A DNA stretch of 64,000 nt from assembly GCA_963772965.1 (NCBI GenBank), contig CAVYZU010000011.1, forward strand, positions 310,001-374,000, given 5' to 3'. The stretch comes from AP-15 sp963772965 (GTDB taxonomy: Bacteria; Pseudomonadota; Alphaproteobacteria; ATCC43930; CGMCC-115725). Of the stretch, positions 25,477 through 34,226 are shown piece after piece. The notes below the pieces were generated by a model. That model was not told the DNA's origin. It saw nothing but the letters and a program-made list of their open reading frames with translations, and made no database searches. The translations under genes were made by a program, and so were the position numbers. Numbering within the stretch: position 1 is the first letter of the stretch; each line of letters starts with the position of its first letter.

Positions 25477-26802
25477 TCAGCCGTAAACTTTAGAGATCTC
25501 GCCGGTCGCCCATTTGACCGCGTCCTCGGGCTTCATGCCCTGGACAGCTTTGGCGTACATGTCGACGATAATGTACTTGGTCTGGACCTCGGCGGCTTTC
25601 TGGCTTGGCGGCCCGGCATAGCCGGCGAGCCGACCGGCGCCCGGCAGATGTTTGAACGGCTCCATCACTGGGTCGATGTTCCACACCGGATCGTTCTCCC
25701 AAACCTTCGTGGCGCCGTCAGTGTAGCCCTGCTGCGAGGTGAACCATTGCTCGAAGACCGGTTTTGTGTGAACCCAGCGCAGAAACTCCTTCGCGGCCTT
25801 CTGGTTTGAAGAATAACCCATGACCATGTCGATAAACGGCCCAGGCAGGTTGAAATGGCCACCTGCGCCGGTGCCGAGCGGCGCGTGCGAAATATCGTCC
25901 TTCATCGGCGTACCTTTGTCGGTCAGGTACATGTCCGGCTTCTTTTTGGCTTCGAGATAGATCGAAGCGCCGTTGTTGGTGGCCGCTATCGTGCCTGATA
26001 AGAACGCGCGATTGTTGCTGCTGTCGTCCCAGGCCAACCCACCCGGATCGCAGCAATCATTCCAAAAGGCGACGGCGAATTTGACCGACTCGACGGTCTC
26101 TTTACTATCGAGAGCGACTGTTTTGCCGTCGGCCTCGACCTCTTTGCCGCCCCAAGACCACAGATAGGGGTACCAGAAGCCGGGCGCATCGCCAAAGGTG
26201 TGGCCCAGCGTCTGCCCGATCGGGTGGCCCGCCGCCTTCAGTTTCTTGCCGGCATCGTGCCACTGGTCCCAGGTGACCGGGAAGTTCGGATAACCGGCCT
26301 CGGCGAGCCAGGATTTGCGGTAAGCGACGAGCCCGCCGCCGACGGCCCAAGGAACGCCGATCCATTTACCCTGGTAGGTGCCCACACTTTTGCAGATGTC
26401 GTAGTAGCCGCCCTGCTGTGTGCCGATCTCCTCGGCGACATCGCTTACATCGGCGAGGCTCGTGGCGTAGAGCTGCGGCCAGTTGTTGAGCGCCATGATG
26501 ATATCCGGGCCGCTGCCCGACTGAATCGACGAGGTGACGCGCGCCTGAATGTCGTTGGCGTTGATTGTTTCGAATTGGATCTTAATGCCGAGCGCCTTCT
26601 CTCCCTCGGGCAGTATTTTTTCTCTCAGTAGCTTATCGGAAGCGGGCACAAAATCGGACCAGCGCACCCAGTGCAGCGTGGCCGCCTGAGCATAGGCAGG
26701 CGCTCGTCCGGACGCCAAGATACCGGCAAGACCGCCGGACGCGGCTGCAGCGGCACCAGCGCCGGAAAGTTTCAACAAACTGCGCCGGTCGATGCGAACC
26801 AT
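25477..26802 (-). CDS. Carbohydrate-type ABC transporter substrate-binding protein (second copy)
   Basis: The 441-residue binding protein has a twin-arginine-like signal (DRRSLLKLSGAG, then GGLAGILASGRAPAYAQ, identical to the first copy) and the same landmarks: GPDIIMALNNWPQLYATS, FWYPYLWSWGGKEVEADGK and FLRWVHTKPVFEQWFTSQQG. It is the first gene of the transporter operon and therefore the likely cognate binding protein. The two copies differ most in the central ligand-facing parts, which suggests different ligands feeding one channel. Confidence 0.88.
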   Translation of the reverse strand: MVRIDRRSLLKLSGAGAAAAASGGLAGILASGRAPAYAQAATLHWVRWSDFVPASDKLLREKILPEGEKALGIKIQFETINANDIQARVTSSIQSGSGPDIIMALNNWPQLYATSLADVSDVAEEIGTQQGGYYDICKSVGTYQGKWIGVPWAVGGGLVAYRKSWLAEAGYPNFPVTWDQWHDAGKKLKAAGHPIGQTLGHTFGDAPGFWYPYLWSWGGKEVEADGKTVALDSKETVESVKFAVAFWNDCCDPGGLAWDDSSNNRAFLSGTIAATNNGASIYLEAKKKPDMYLTDKGTPMKDDISHAPLGTGAGGHFNLPGPFIDMVMGYSSNQKAAKEFLRWVHTKPVFEQWFTSQQGYTDGATKVWENDPVWNIDPVMEPFKHLPGAGRLAGYAGPPSQKAAEVQTKYIIVDMYAKAVQGMKPEDAVKWATGEISKVYG

Positions 26803-26968
26803 GCGCTTTCCTCCCTAAACTCGGCCCATTCTACTGACCAAAATGCTGTTTAGAGCCAACCGCCTCGCCGCACAAGCCCAGTTCGGCAGTGCCCAACTTG
26901 CCGCCGCCGGGCAGGTGCGCTAAGGGAGCGGCGACGCGAGATCTCCCTAACCCGCACTGGAGAGGCAA

Positions 26969-27538
26969 ATGAGCGACGCCAAAGGAATCGCGGTTCTCGG
27001 CATTTGCGGCAGCCTGCGCAAAGGCTCGTACAATATGGCCGCGTTACGCACCGCGATCGAAGTGAAACCGCCGGATATGACGATCGAAGTCGCCGACATC
27101 TCGCAATTCCCGCTCTACAACGAGGATGTGCGCGCCCACGGCTTCCCGCCGCCCGTCGAGATCTTGCGGCAACAAATTAAAGCCGCCGACGCGCTGCTAT
27201 TCGCGACGCCCGAATACAATTATTCGATGTCGGGCGTGCTGAAGAACGCGATCGACTGGGCGTCGCGCCCACCAGATCAGCCCTTTGCCGGGAAGCCGGC
27301 GGCGATCATGGGCGCCGGCGCCGGGATGGCCGGAACCGCGCATGCGCAAGGCGATTTGCGGCGCTCGTGCGTCTTTCTCGATGTCCATCCGATCAACAAG
27401 CCCGAGGTGCGGATCGGGCAGGCGCACACCAAATTCGACGCCAATGGGGGCCTGACGGATGAGGCCTCGCGGGGATTTATCCGTGACATGCTGGTGGCGC
27501 TCGAAAGCTGGACCCGACAAATCAGCTGCAAAAACTAA
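26969..27538 (+). CDS. NADPH-dependent FMN reductase family protein
   Basis: The 189-residue flavodoxin-like protein has the phosphate-binding start ICGSLRKGSYN and the conserved PEYNYSMSGVLKNAIDW segment of the SsuE/ChrR/azoreductase family, followed by GKPAAIMGAGAGMAGT. Such enzymes reduce FMN, quinones or azo compounds with NAD(P)H. GGAG precedes ATG 26969. It is divergent from the transporter operon and 35 bases upstream of an SDR gene in the same direction. It could supply reduced flavin, but no partner is evident. Confidence 0.85.
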   Translation: MSDAKGIAVLGICGSLRKGSYNMAALRTAIEVKPPDMTIEVADISQFPLYNEDVRAHGFPPPVEILRQQIKAADALLFATPEYNYSMSGVLKNAIDWASRPPDQPFAGKPAAIMGAGAGMAGTAHAQGDLRRSCVFLDVHPINKPEVRIGQAHTKFDANGGLTDEASRGFIRDMLVALESWTRQISCKN

Positions 27539-27573
27539 GACGGGACTCTAAAAATTTCTGACGGGAGGAAGCC

Positions 27574-28380
27574 GTGGATCTCGATTTTACTGGCAAAGTG
27601 GCGCTGATCACCGGCGCCGGAAATGGTATCGGCCGGGCGACAGCGCTCGCCTTTGGCAACAGCGGCGCTAAGGTCGTGGTCGTCGATCGCGATGCGGCGG
27701 GGGGTGAGGCCACTGCCGGGATCATCCGCCAACAAGGCGCCGAAGCCCGCTTTGTTGCCGCCGATGTCACCAAATCGGCCGAGGTGCAGAATTACGTCAA
27801 GGCGGCGTTAGACGCTTACGGCGCGATCGACTGCTTCTTCAACAATGCCGGCGTCGAAGGCAAATGGGCGCACACCGCCGAGTACGACGAGGAAATGTTT
27901 GACGCGGTTATTAGCGTCAATATTAAAGGCGTGTTCTTGGGTTTGCGCCATGTTTTGCCGGTCATGATCACGCAGAAACGGGGTGCGGTCGTCAATACCG
28001 CATCAGTCGCGGGGCTGGTGGCGACGCCGGGCATGCCGGCTTACGTCGCCTCGAAACATGCGGTGATCGGCCTGACCAAGACCGCCGCCGGCGAAGTCGC
28101 CCGCCAGGGCGTCCGCGTCAACGCGGTCTGCCCGGGGCCAGTTGATACCCGCATGATCCATTCGCTGGAGAAGCAGATCAACCCGGCTGATCCTGCGACC
28201 GTCAGCCGGCGCTATCAATCCTCTATCCCGCTCGGGCGTTATGTGACGCCGGACGAGATCGCCAACACCGTGCTCTTTCTTTGCTCAGATCTCGCGGCGG
28301 CGATTACCGGCGCCCAATACGTCGTCGACGGGGGGCGCACCGCAACTGGCGGCGCTGTAACGCAGGCGATCCAGAGCTGA
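27574..28380 (+). CDS. Short-chain dehydrogenase/reductase
   Basis: The 268-residue classical SDR has the cofactor motif LITGAGNGIG, NNAG, the catalytic Ser in NTASVAG and the YVASK active-site pair, then PGPVDTRMI and the C-terminal TGAQYVVDGG. The Asp at the end of beta-2 (VVVDRD) suggests NAD(H). The start is GTG at 27574, six bases after GGGAGG. It probably forms an operon with the FMN reductase upstream. The substrate is an unknown alcohol or ketone. Confidence 0.87.
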   Translation: MDLDFTGKVALITGAGNGIGRATALAFGNSGAKVVVVDRDAAGGEATAGIIRQQGAEARFVAADVTKSAEVQNYVKAALDAYGAIDCFFNNAGVEGKWAHTAEYDEEMFDAVISVNIKGVFLGLRHVLPVMITQKRGAVVNTASVAGLVATPGMPAYVASKHAVIGLTKTAAGEVARQGVRVNAVCPGPVDTRMIHSLEKQINPADPATVSRRYQSSIPLGRYVTPDEIANTVLFLCSDLAAAITGAQYVVDGGRTATGGAVTQAIQS

Positions 28381-28472
28381 GTGATGCGCAGTCTGGCTCT
28401 GGCGCCTTGCCGGAGGCTGCGCTATCGTCTGCTCGGCTGCGGCAACCGTGTGGCTTGTTGCGAAGGGGGATC

Positions 28473-29288
28473 ATGACCGACCTGCGCACTCTCGCGATCG
28501 ATATCGGCGGCAGCGGCATCAAGGCCGTTTTGCTCGACGAAGCCGGGCAGATCGTTGGCGATCGAGAGCGCGTACCAACCCCACCCAGGCCGATCGCCCC
28601 GGATATTCTGATGCAGGCGATCGGCAAGGCAACTGCGCCGCTCGGCGAGTTTGACCGGGTCTCGGTCGGTTTCCCCGGCTATGTGCGTGACGGACGGGTG
28701 ATCACAGCGCCCAATCTCGGAACCGAAACTTTGGGCGGTTTCGATCTTCAGCAGGCGTTGAGCGACCATTGGGGCAAGCCGGTTCGCGTGCTCAACGACG
28801 CTGACGTTCAGGGTTTCGGCGCGGTCTCGGGCCACGGCATCGAAATGGTCGTCACCCTGGGGACAGGTGCGGGCACGGCGATCTTTCGCGACGGCGAGAT
28901 CATGCCCCATCTCGAACTTGCCCACCATCCGGTCAGCGGCGGAAAAACTTACGATGAATATATCGGCAATGCCGCGCGTCGAAAGAAAGGCAAGAAAGCG
29001 TGGAACAAAAGAGTTGCCAAGGTTATCGACATCCTGCGCGAAGTCGTTCGCTTCGATCATCTATACATTGGCGGCGGCAACGCCAAGGATCTGACGTTTC
29101 CGCTGCCGCATGACGTGACAATCGTGCCCAACACCGATGGACTGACCGGCGGGATCGCGCTCTGGCGGGCGATGCCGCCACATAGCGCCGCCGGTACTGG
29201 CGCCTTTAGCGAGCCGGGCCACGAAACCACCCAACCGCCGCTCGATCCTCCGAGCGAAACGGATCACGACGGCGGGACTCCCGCATAG
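28473..29288 (+). CDS. ROK-family kinase, polyphosphate-glucokinase-like
   Basis: The 271-residue protein has the ROK phosphate-binding start LAIDIGGSGIKAVLL, the VGFPGYVRDG and LNDADVQGFGAV segments (with the catalytic Asp in NDAD), the GTGAGTAIF adenosine motif, and the GKKAWNKRVAKVI and YIGGGNAK blocks typical of the branch that includes polyphosphate glucokinases. It probably phosphorylates glucose or a related sugar; whether it uses polyphosphate or ATP cannot be decided. ATG 28473 follows AGGGGGA; the frame is open upstream, but that part overlaps the SDR gene. Confidence 0.78.
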   Translation: MTDLRTLAIDIGGSGIKAVLLDEAGQIVGDRERVPTPPRPIAPDILMQAIGKATAPLGEFDRVSVGFPGYVRDGRVITAPNLGTETLGGFDLQQALSDHWGKPVRVLNDADVQGFGAVSGHGIEMVVTLGTGAGTAIFRDGEIMPHLELAHHPVSGGKTYDEYIGNAARRKKGKKAWNKRVAKVIDILREVVRFDHLYIGGGNAKDLTFPLPHDVTIVPNTDGLTGGIALWRAMPPHSAAGTGAFSEPGHETTQPPLDPPSETDHDGGTPA

Positions 29289-29329
29289 CTCGCCCTTCCT
29301 TCCTCCGTAGCACATTAGCGAGGCGCCAT

Positions 29330-30277
29330 ATGCGGCAAGCGGCCGCCCTCCTGACGATCTTGATCCTGGCAGGCTGCGCCGTGGCGCCCACGCCGGAACT
29401 GCCGCGCCCGACGCCAACCGGGGCGCTGCCGAGCACCGCTCATATTCCACCCTTTGCGCGCTGGCCCTATGAACCCTTCTCACGTGAAGCGGCGGTGCAG
29501 ATCGCGCTTGGCGAGTGGCGCGCCTTCCGCCAACCGGTCGTCTATCCCAACGTCGAACTGCCCGAGGACGAAGAACGCGAGGCGGGTTTGTGGCAGCGCG
29601 TCGGGCTGTATTGGTGGATCGCTCTCGACCCGAGCTGGCCGCAAAGCGGTTGGACCGGCATTCACGACCAGAACGGGCAAGTATTCCCGGCCGGTCGCGA
29701 TGGTTACTATGCGTGGTCGGCGGCATTTATCGGGTACGTCATGCGGATGGCCGGGGCCGGCGCGAGCTTCCCCTATTCCGAAAACCACGCTGACTACATT
29801 AATGCCGCCGCGGCACACGAGCCTGGCGTCGCGTTAGAGGCAATGCGGGTCGAGGCGTATGCGCCGCAGATCGGCGATCTGATCTGCCTATGGCGCGGGC
29901 GAAAGGTCACGTTTGATCAACTGCCGGCCGGCCGGTTTCCTGGTCATTGTGATATCGTGGTCGGCGTCAAGCCGGGCCAACTATCGGTGATCGGCGGCAA
30001 TGTCGACAATGCCGTGTCAATGAAATACGTGCCGATCGGAGCCGACGGGCGTCTCGCGGGCCCCGACGGGGTCGTGATAGACCCTTACTATCATTGGTTT
30101 GTCGTCTTAAAGGTGCTCTATCGGCGGGACGGGACCGCACCCCCGAGCAATGCAATCTCGGCTTTGCCGCCGCCCGAACGGCTTGTTCAGAGCCCGGCGG
30201 CGGCTACTTCGCGGCCACGACCTGCGCTGATCATCGCCTCGGCCAACCCTGGCTCGCGATCAAGCGCCAGCCGATAA
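29330..30277 (+). CDS. DUF2272 lipoprotein
   Basis: The 315-residue protein has a lipoprotein signal ending in the lipobox LAGC (Cys about residue 16) and a DUF2272-type domain with the landmark AWSAAFIGYVMRMAGAG followed by YSENHADYI, a Cys/His-papain-like layout in related cell-wall hydrolases. GDLICLW and HCDIVVGV follow. It is probably anchored to the outer membrane facing the periplasm; an amidase or peptidase role is possible but unproven. Its 3' end overlaps the convergent phosphatase gene by 91 bases, which is unusual. Confidence 0.75.
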   Translation: MRQAAALLTILILAGCAVAPTPELPRPTPTGALPSTAHIPPFARWPYEPFSREAAVQIALGEWRAFRQPVVYPNVELPEDEEREAGLWQRVGLYWWIALDPSWPQSGWTGIHDQNGQVFPAGRDGYYAWSAAFIGYVMRMAGAGASFPYSENHADYINAAAAHEPGVALEAMRVEAYAPQIGDLICLWRGRKVTFDQLPAGRFPGHCDIVVGVKPGQLSVIGGNVDNAVSMKYVPIGADGRLAGPDGVVIDPYYHWFVVLKVLYRRDGTAPPSNAISALPPPERLVQSPAAATSRPRPALIIASANPGSRSSASR

Positions 30278-30789
30278 AGCATCGATACCGAAGCGACCAA
30301 CTCCCCTTCCCGGCCAAGTATAGCGTCGCCCATTTCGACGATTCGCAGATTGGGCCAAGCGCGCGGCCGCAACCGAATGACTTGACCAACGACGTCCTGC
30401 GCCGCCCTTGCCGGATCGCATTGCGCCAAGAGCAGGATTGCCGAAGCGGTCGAACGTGAAACTCCGGCATGGCAGTGGACCAGCAGGTGGGCTTCGCTCG
30501 CCTCTTCGGCGGCTTCATGCGCGGTCTCGGTGAGATTGCGGCCAAACGCCAGCAGCAATTCGACATCCCAGCGCTCCGGGGGGATCCAACCGGGCATTGG
30601 CTCAATCACGTCGTGAAAATTCAGCTTTAGTCGGCGATCGAGGCCGAAGTTGCGGATGGGTTCCGGGTCCGGCCAGCCGGGATCGAGGATCGACAATACA
30701 TGAGTGACCCCCGGGGCCTCACAATGCCCGGCCAACTCCTCGAGACCGCAAATCGTAAGCCTCAGCGGCGTCTGTTCAGCAGCTGTCAC
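30187..30789 (-). CDS. Cys-based (dual-specificity-like) protein phosphatase
   Basis: The 200-residue cytosolic protein contains VHCHAGVSRSTAS, the C-x5-R phosphatase P-loop, with the general-acid region likely in the upstream FHDVIEPMPG segment. This is the pattern of bacterial tyrosine/dual-specificity phosphatases found in many alphaproteobacteria. GTG at 30789 follows GGAGG by four bases and is preferred to a TTG further upstream. The gene converges on and overlaps the DUF2272 lipoprotein gene. The substrate is unknown. Confidence 0.72.
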   Translation of the reverse strand: MTAAEQTPLRLTICGLEELAGHCEAPGVTHVLSILDPGWPDPEPIRNFGLDRRLKLNFHDVIEPMPGWIPPERWDVELLLAFGRNLTETAHEAAEEASEAHLLVHCHAGVSRSTASAILLLAQCDPARAAQDVVGQVIRLRPRAWPNLRIVEMGDAILGREGELVASVSMLYRLALDREPGLAEAMISAGRGREVAAAGL

Positions 30790-31036
30790 CTGTCCTCCTT
30801 CACCAATTATGTTCTGAGGACCAGGTTGCCACAAGCTTGTGGCAGATTTGTGCCGGCGGTCTGACTGAGGCGGGATTCCGAGGTGCGTTGTAGCAAGCTG
30901 GCTTTGCGCATCGGAAACAATAGAGACAGAAGGGTTGCCATTCCGTCACCGAGAATGGTGAGGTGCCTGCGTCGACCGACCTTCACTCCATCGCGGCTGT
31001 CCCCGCTTGAGTGGGATCCTCTCGCAGCGCCCTCGC

Positions 31037-32005
31037 TTACGATGGCCGGCGGTCGGTATGCTCATTGAGCCGCGTTTCAATCGCATCCCAGATTTTGGGC
31101 GCGATCGGGACGCCGTCGAGGCGCTCGATTTCCTGGATGCCGGTCGGCGAGGTGACGTTGATCTCGGTCATCCAGTCACCGATCACATCAATGCCGACAA
31201 AGACCAGCCCTTGCGCGCGCAAGGCGGGCCCAATGGCGGCGCAGATCTCGCGCTCGCGCGCGGTCAGCCCGGTTTTGACCGCCCGGCCGCCGACATGGAG
31301 GTTGGCACGCGCCTCGCCTTCTGGCGGCACCCGCAATACGCCACCGACCGGCTCCCCGTCGACGAGGATGATGCGCTTGTCGCCGAGCCTGATCTCGGGC
31401 AGGTAGCGCTGCACCATGACCGGCTCGCGCTGGATCGACTCGTACATTTCGAGGAGAGCGGTCAGATTCTCATCGCCTTGCCGCAGCCGAAACACACCAG
31501 CGCCGCCATTACCAAAGAGCGGCTTTAGAATGATGTCGCCATGCTCTTTCCAAAAGGCGCGGATCTCGTCGCGGTCGCGGGTCAACAGGGTGGGCGGCAT
31601 CAGCTCCTTAAAGCGCAGCACAAACAGTTTTTCGGGGGCGTTGCGCACCGCGACAGGATCATTGACGACGAGGGGCCCGTCTTCCGGCAGCAATTCGAGC
31701 AGATGCGTGGCGGTGATATAGGCCATGTCGAAAGGCGGGTCCTGCCGCATGAGGACAACGTCGACGCCCGCCAGATCGAGCTCCTCGAAAGCGCCAAAAC
31801 GGTGATGATCACCGCTACGGCGGAAGACTTCGAGTGGTCGGCCGCGCGCATAAAGCCGGCCATCGCGCAAGGTCAGCGCGTCCGGCAAATAGTGAAACAG
31901 CGCGTGGCCCCGTGCCTGCGCCTCGAGCGCTAAGGCAAAGGTCGAATCCGCGTCGATGTTGATCGTGTCAATCGGATCCATCTGGATCGCGACGGCGAGA
32001 CCCAT
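31037..32005 (-). CDS. gshB: Glutathione synthase
   Basis: GshB joins glycine to gamma-glutamylcysteine with ATP. The 322-residue protein matches the bacterial family: VAIQMDPIDTINIDADSTFAL at the start, the LMRQDPPFDMAYI motif, the ATP-grasp region DIILKPLFGNGGAGVFRL, and the GDKRIILVDGEPVGGVLRVP and FVGIDVIGDWMTEINVTSPTG segments with metal ligands. Length is normal. It stands alone with about 250 bases of noncoding sequence downstream, so it is probably monocistronic. Confidence 0.95.
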   Translation of the reverse strand: MGLAVAIQMDPIDTINIDADSTFALALEAQARGHALFHYLPDALTLRDGRLYARGRPLEVFRRSGDHHRFGAFEELDLAGVDVVLMRQDPPFDMAYITATHLLELLPEDGPLVVNDPVAVRNAPEKLFVLRFKELMPPTLLTRDRDEIRAFWKEHGDIILKPLFGNGGAGVFRLRQGDENLTALLEMYESIQREPVMVQRYLPEIRLGDKRIILVDGEPVGGVLRVPPEGEARANLHVGGRAVKTGLTAREREICAAIGPALRAQGLVFVGIDVIGDWMTEINVTSPTGIQEIERLDGVPIAPKIWDAIETRLNEHTDRRPS

Positions 32006-32103
32006 GGCTCACTCCTTCTCCCCGCAGCGTTTTATTGGCTGGTAACCACCTACACGGGTTAGTCAGCGTCCGCTATGGACGAAATCGGTGCCGAGATTGC
32101 CGA

Positions 32104-32760
32104 TTAGCCATTCGGCGGCTCGGCCTTCGGGAGCAGATCAGCCAATGTGTGTAGCCTTACGGTCAACTCCCTAACCTGTTCGCCGCTGACGGGCGCATCG
32201 AGATCGCCGTGTGCTATCGCGTTTCGCAACTTCTCGGCACGTCTCAACAAATCGGCTTCATTCGGGGTAATCAAACCCCTGGCTGCGAGCACTTCGACGA
32301 GCCGCTCGGCGGGCTGAGCTCGCGAAAGTTCGTCAGGTACCAGCTTTCGGCCAATTGCTTCGAGTGTCGCCCAGGCCATCATGATTGCGGCTGCAGAGTG
32401 CCCGGAGTTGTTAAGTTCGGAAATCTCTCTGATTGCCTGCTCAATCGATTGTTGCGTGGGTGTGCTAATGCTCTTCTGACCGCTCAAGCTCGAAAGATAG
32501 TAAATCCTAAGTTCCCAATCAGGGTGCTGTTCAAAAAGCTCGGCAACTCCTGTCATGTTCTTGGCAGACGCAGCGTCGTATTTTACCTCAATGGCGATCT
32601 TTTTACCGGGACGCAGGGCAATAGCGTCTGGACGATATCTTCTCATAAACGGGGGCAAAACCGACGACGACGGATGCACAATGACGGTAAAGCCTTCGGC
32701 CTCGTAACGAGGTAGAAGGCTCTGGAGAAGAACTTCCTCCCGGCTCTCTGTTGCGCTCAT
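32104..32760 (-). CDS. REase-like and HEPN-like fusion protein
   Basis: The 218-residue protein appears to join two domains. Residues about 10-80 have the PD-(D/E)xK nuclease pattern RYRPDAIALRPGKKIAIEVK, with Asp, Glu and Lys placed as in restriction-endonuclease-like folds. Residues about 120-210 are helical and carry EKLRNAIAHGD, an R-x4-H motif as in HEPN RNases and DUF4145-like proteins. Such fusions are found near defence or stress genes. Its ATG overlaps the stop of the RusA-like gene upstream (ATGA), so the two were translationally coupled. The function is inference; no target is known. Confidence 0.65.
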   Translation of the reverse strand: MSATESREEVLLQSLLPRYEAEGFTVIVHPSSSVLPPFMRRYRPDAIALRPGKKIAIEVKYDAASAKNMTGVAELFEQHPDWELRIYYLSSLSGQKSISTPTQQSIEQAIREISELNNSGHSAAAIMMAWATLEAIGRKLVPDELSRAQPAERLVEVLAARGLITPNEADLLRRAEKLRNAIAHGDLDAPVSGEQVRELTVRLHTLADLLPKAEPPNG

Positions 32761-33181
32761 CGTGCAAAATCCTCAACAGGATCATCCGATAATCGGATGT
32801 AGAGCGCCGGTCTCGGGCGATTAAGAGCGCGGACCAATGTCGGTGTGGGCAACGAGAAGCTGACGACTCGGTCCGGCTCGAATTTCTGAACTACCAAGCG
32901 CTCGACTTGATGGTCATCGAGATAAATGTGATGGGCCATCGCATCAAGAATGGGCTTGACGATATTGTCGATGTCGCCGGGCATCGGTGCGGGCGAAAGT
33001 AAAACAGCGTTACGCTGATCGGCGCTCGGGTAGCGAAGTGGCCTTGAGGGAGTATCCCCCGACTAGCTTCGATGATACGCGCCTGCCACTCTCGTATCGA
33101 TTGACGGCGAGACGCCTGCGCCGAAACCGGCGTCCCTTCTACGATGAATTCGAAGGGAAATTCGATTTCGACGGTTCCTAT
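32757..33181 (-). pseudogene. RusA-like endodeoxyribonuclease, frameshifted and without a clear start
   Basis: RusA-family enzymes resolve Holliday junctions. The N-terminal part is read as FEFIVEGTPVSAQASRRQS through VTLFYFRP, and the C-terminal part in another frame as MPGDIDNIVKPILDAMAHHI with the Asp-rich DxDN metal motif and YLDDHQVE. The frames join if one T is restored after TACTTT (near 32996), giving YFSPAPMPGDIDN. No ATG, GTG or TTG lies near the expected N-terminus (an ATA at 33181 is closest), so the start is also damaged or unusual. The stop overlaps the ATG of the REase-HEPN gene. Confidence 0.65.
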
Positions 33182-33192
33182 CGCAGCAGGCG

Positions 33193-34042
33193 TCAGTTCA
33201 ATTGCGCGCGCAGCTGCTGCAGGATCGCCGCACCTTGGTGACGGGCCATGCCTTCGGGGGCCCGCACGACATATTGTTCGAAAGCGCCCGCGGCGGCGCG
33301 GATATTGCCGAGCTGGCGATGCAGCATTCCCGCCTCGCGCCACAACTCGGACAGATCGGGGGCGAGCATCAGCATCGTCTCGACGATCTTGACCGCGGCC
33401 TCGTGGCGCTGCTGCTGCAATAGCCGCGACTTCAGGTTGTTCTGGAGCCGCAACAAGACATCTCGGTCCGAGACCGGGGCGTAATAGTCGGGAGTCAACT
33501 CGGCCTCGGGGCCGACTACCGCCTTTAGCAGTTCGCGCAGTTCGGCGGCTCCGCAAATCTGACCATTGTGAAACGGGTCGAGGATCAGCCGCTCCGCCTG
33601 CTGCGACACCCGGACCAAAAAATGTCCGGGAAAGGCGAGCCCGGCCGCCTCCCAGCCTTGCGCCCGGGCGGCGTCGATAAACAGGATGCCGAGCACCACG
33701 GGCAGCCCTTTGCGGCGATCGATGACTTCGCATCAGATTCGCGTTCTGGAGATCGTCGTAAGTCAATTCGTCTCCCGAATAACCGTTTTTCAACAGAATG
33801 ATCTCGTTTAACGCACGGGCCCGCTCGGCAAGATCACCTGCAGCACCGGGATGATTGGCAACATCGCGCGCGATCAACTGTAGATGCTCGCGGTAACGGG
33901 AAAAGTCGACGCGTCGGCGCTCGAATGACGCCAGGACCAGAGCCGCCTCGGCAATCGGCCAAACGCGGCCGTCGGAAGCGCCGAGCCCGCGCAAAAACCG
34001 CTCGCAACTCTCGGGGTCAGGGGTCTCGGGCGGCTCGATCAT
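33193..34042 (-). pseudogene. SirB1-type transglutaminase-like/TPR protein, frameshifted
   Basis: Two frames encode a SirB1-family protein of about 280 residues. The first (from ATG 34042) runs through LNEIILLKNGYSGDELTYDDLQNANLM; the second continues VIDRRKGLPVVLGILFIDAA, AFPGHFLVRVS and LILDPF, then TPR-like helices. This is the usual order of the transglutaminase-like core followed by tetratricopeptide repeats. The frames join if one base is removed around 33727-33728 (CGAAGTC read as CGAGTC). SirB1-like proteins are widespread but their role is poorly known. The break may be a real mutation or a sequencing error. Confidence 0.72.
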
Positions 34043-34226
34043 CTGCTTTATCGCTCTCTGCCGGCAAACGATGACAATATTTTTTAGCCTCGCTGAAAGT
34101 CCACCCTGATCGGCAACATCACGTACGCGCCTGGATCTCGGTTCCCCCTTGGGGGCATGGACGCGACGGCGATTGCGAGCATAATGCCCGAAGTCTTTGG
34201 CTGATCGGCGCGACGGGGAGGAGCAG

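Noticed and set aside
32891..34042. A single 383-residue protein read straight through the SirB1/RusA region
   Set aside because: The middle third is Arg/Pro/Gly-rich out-of-frame translation; only the ends match families, so two frameshifted genes explain it better.
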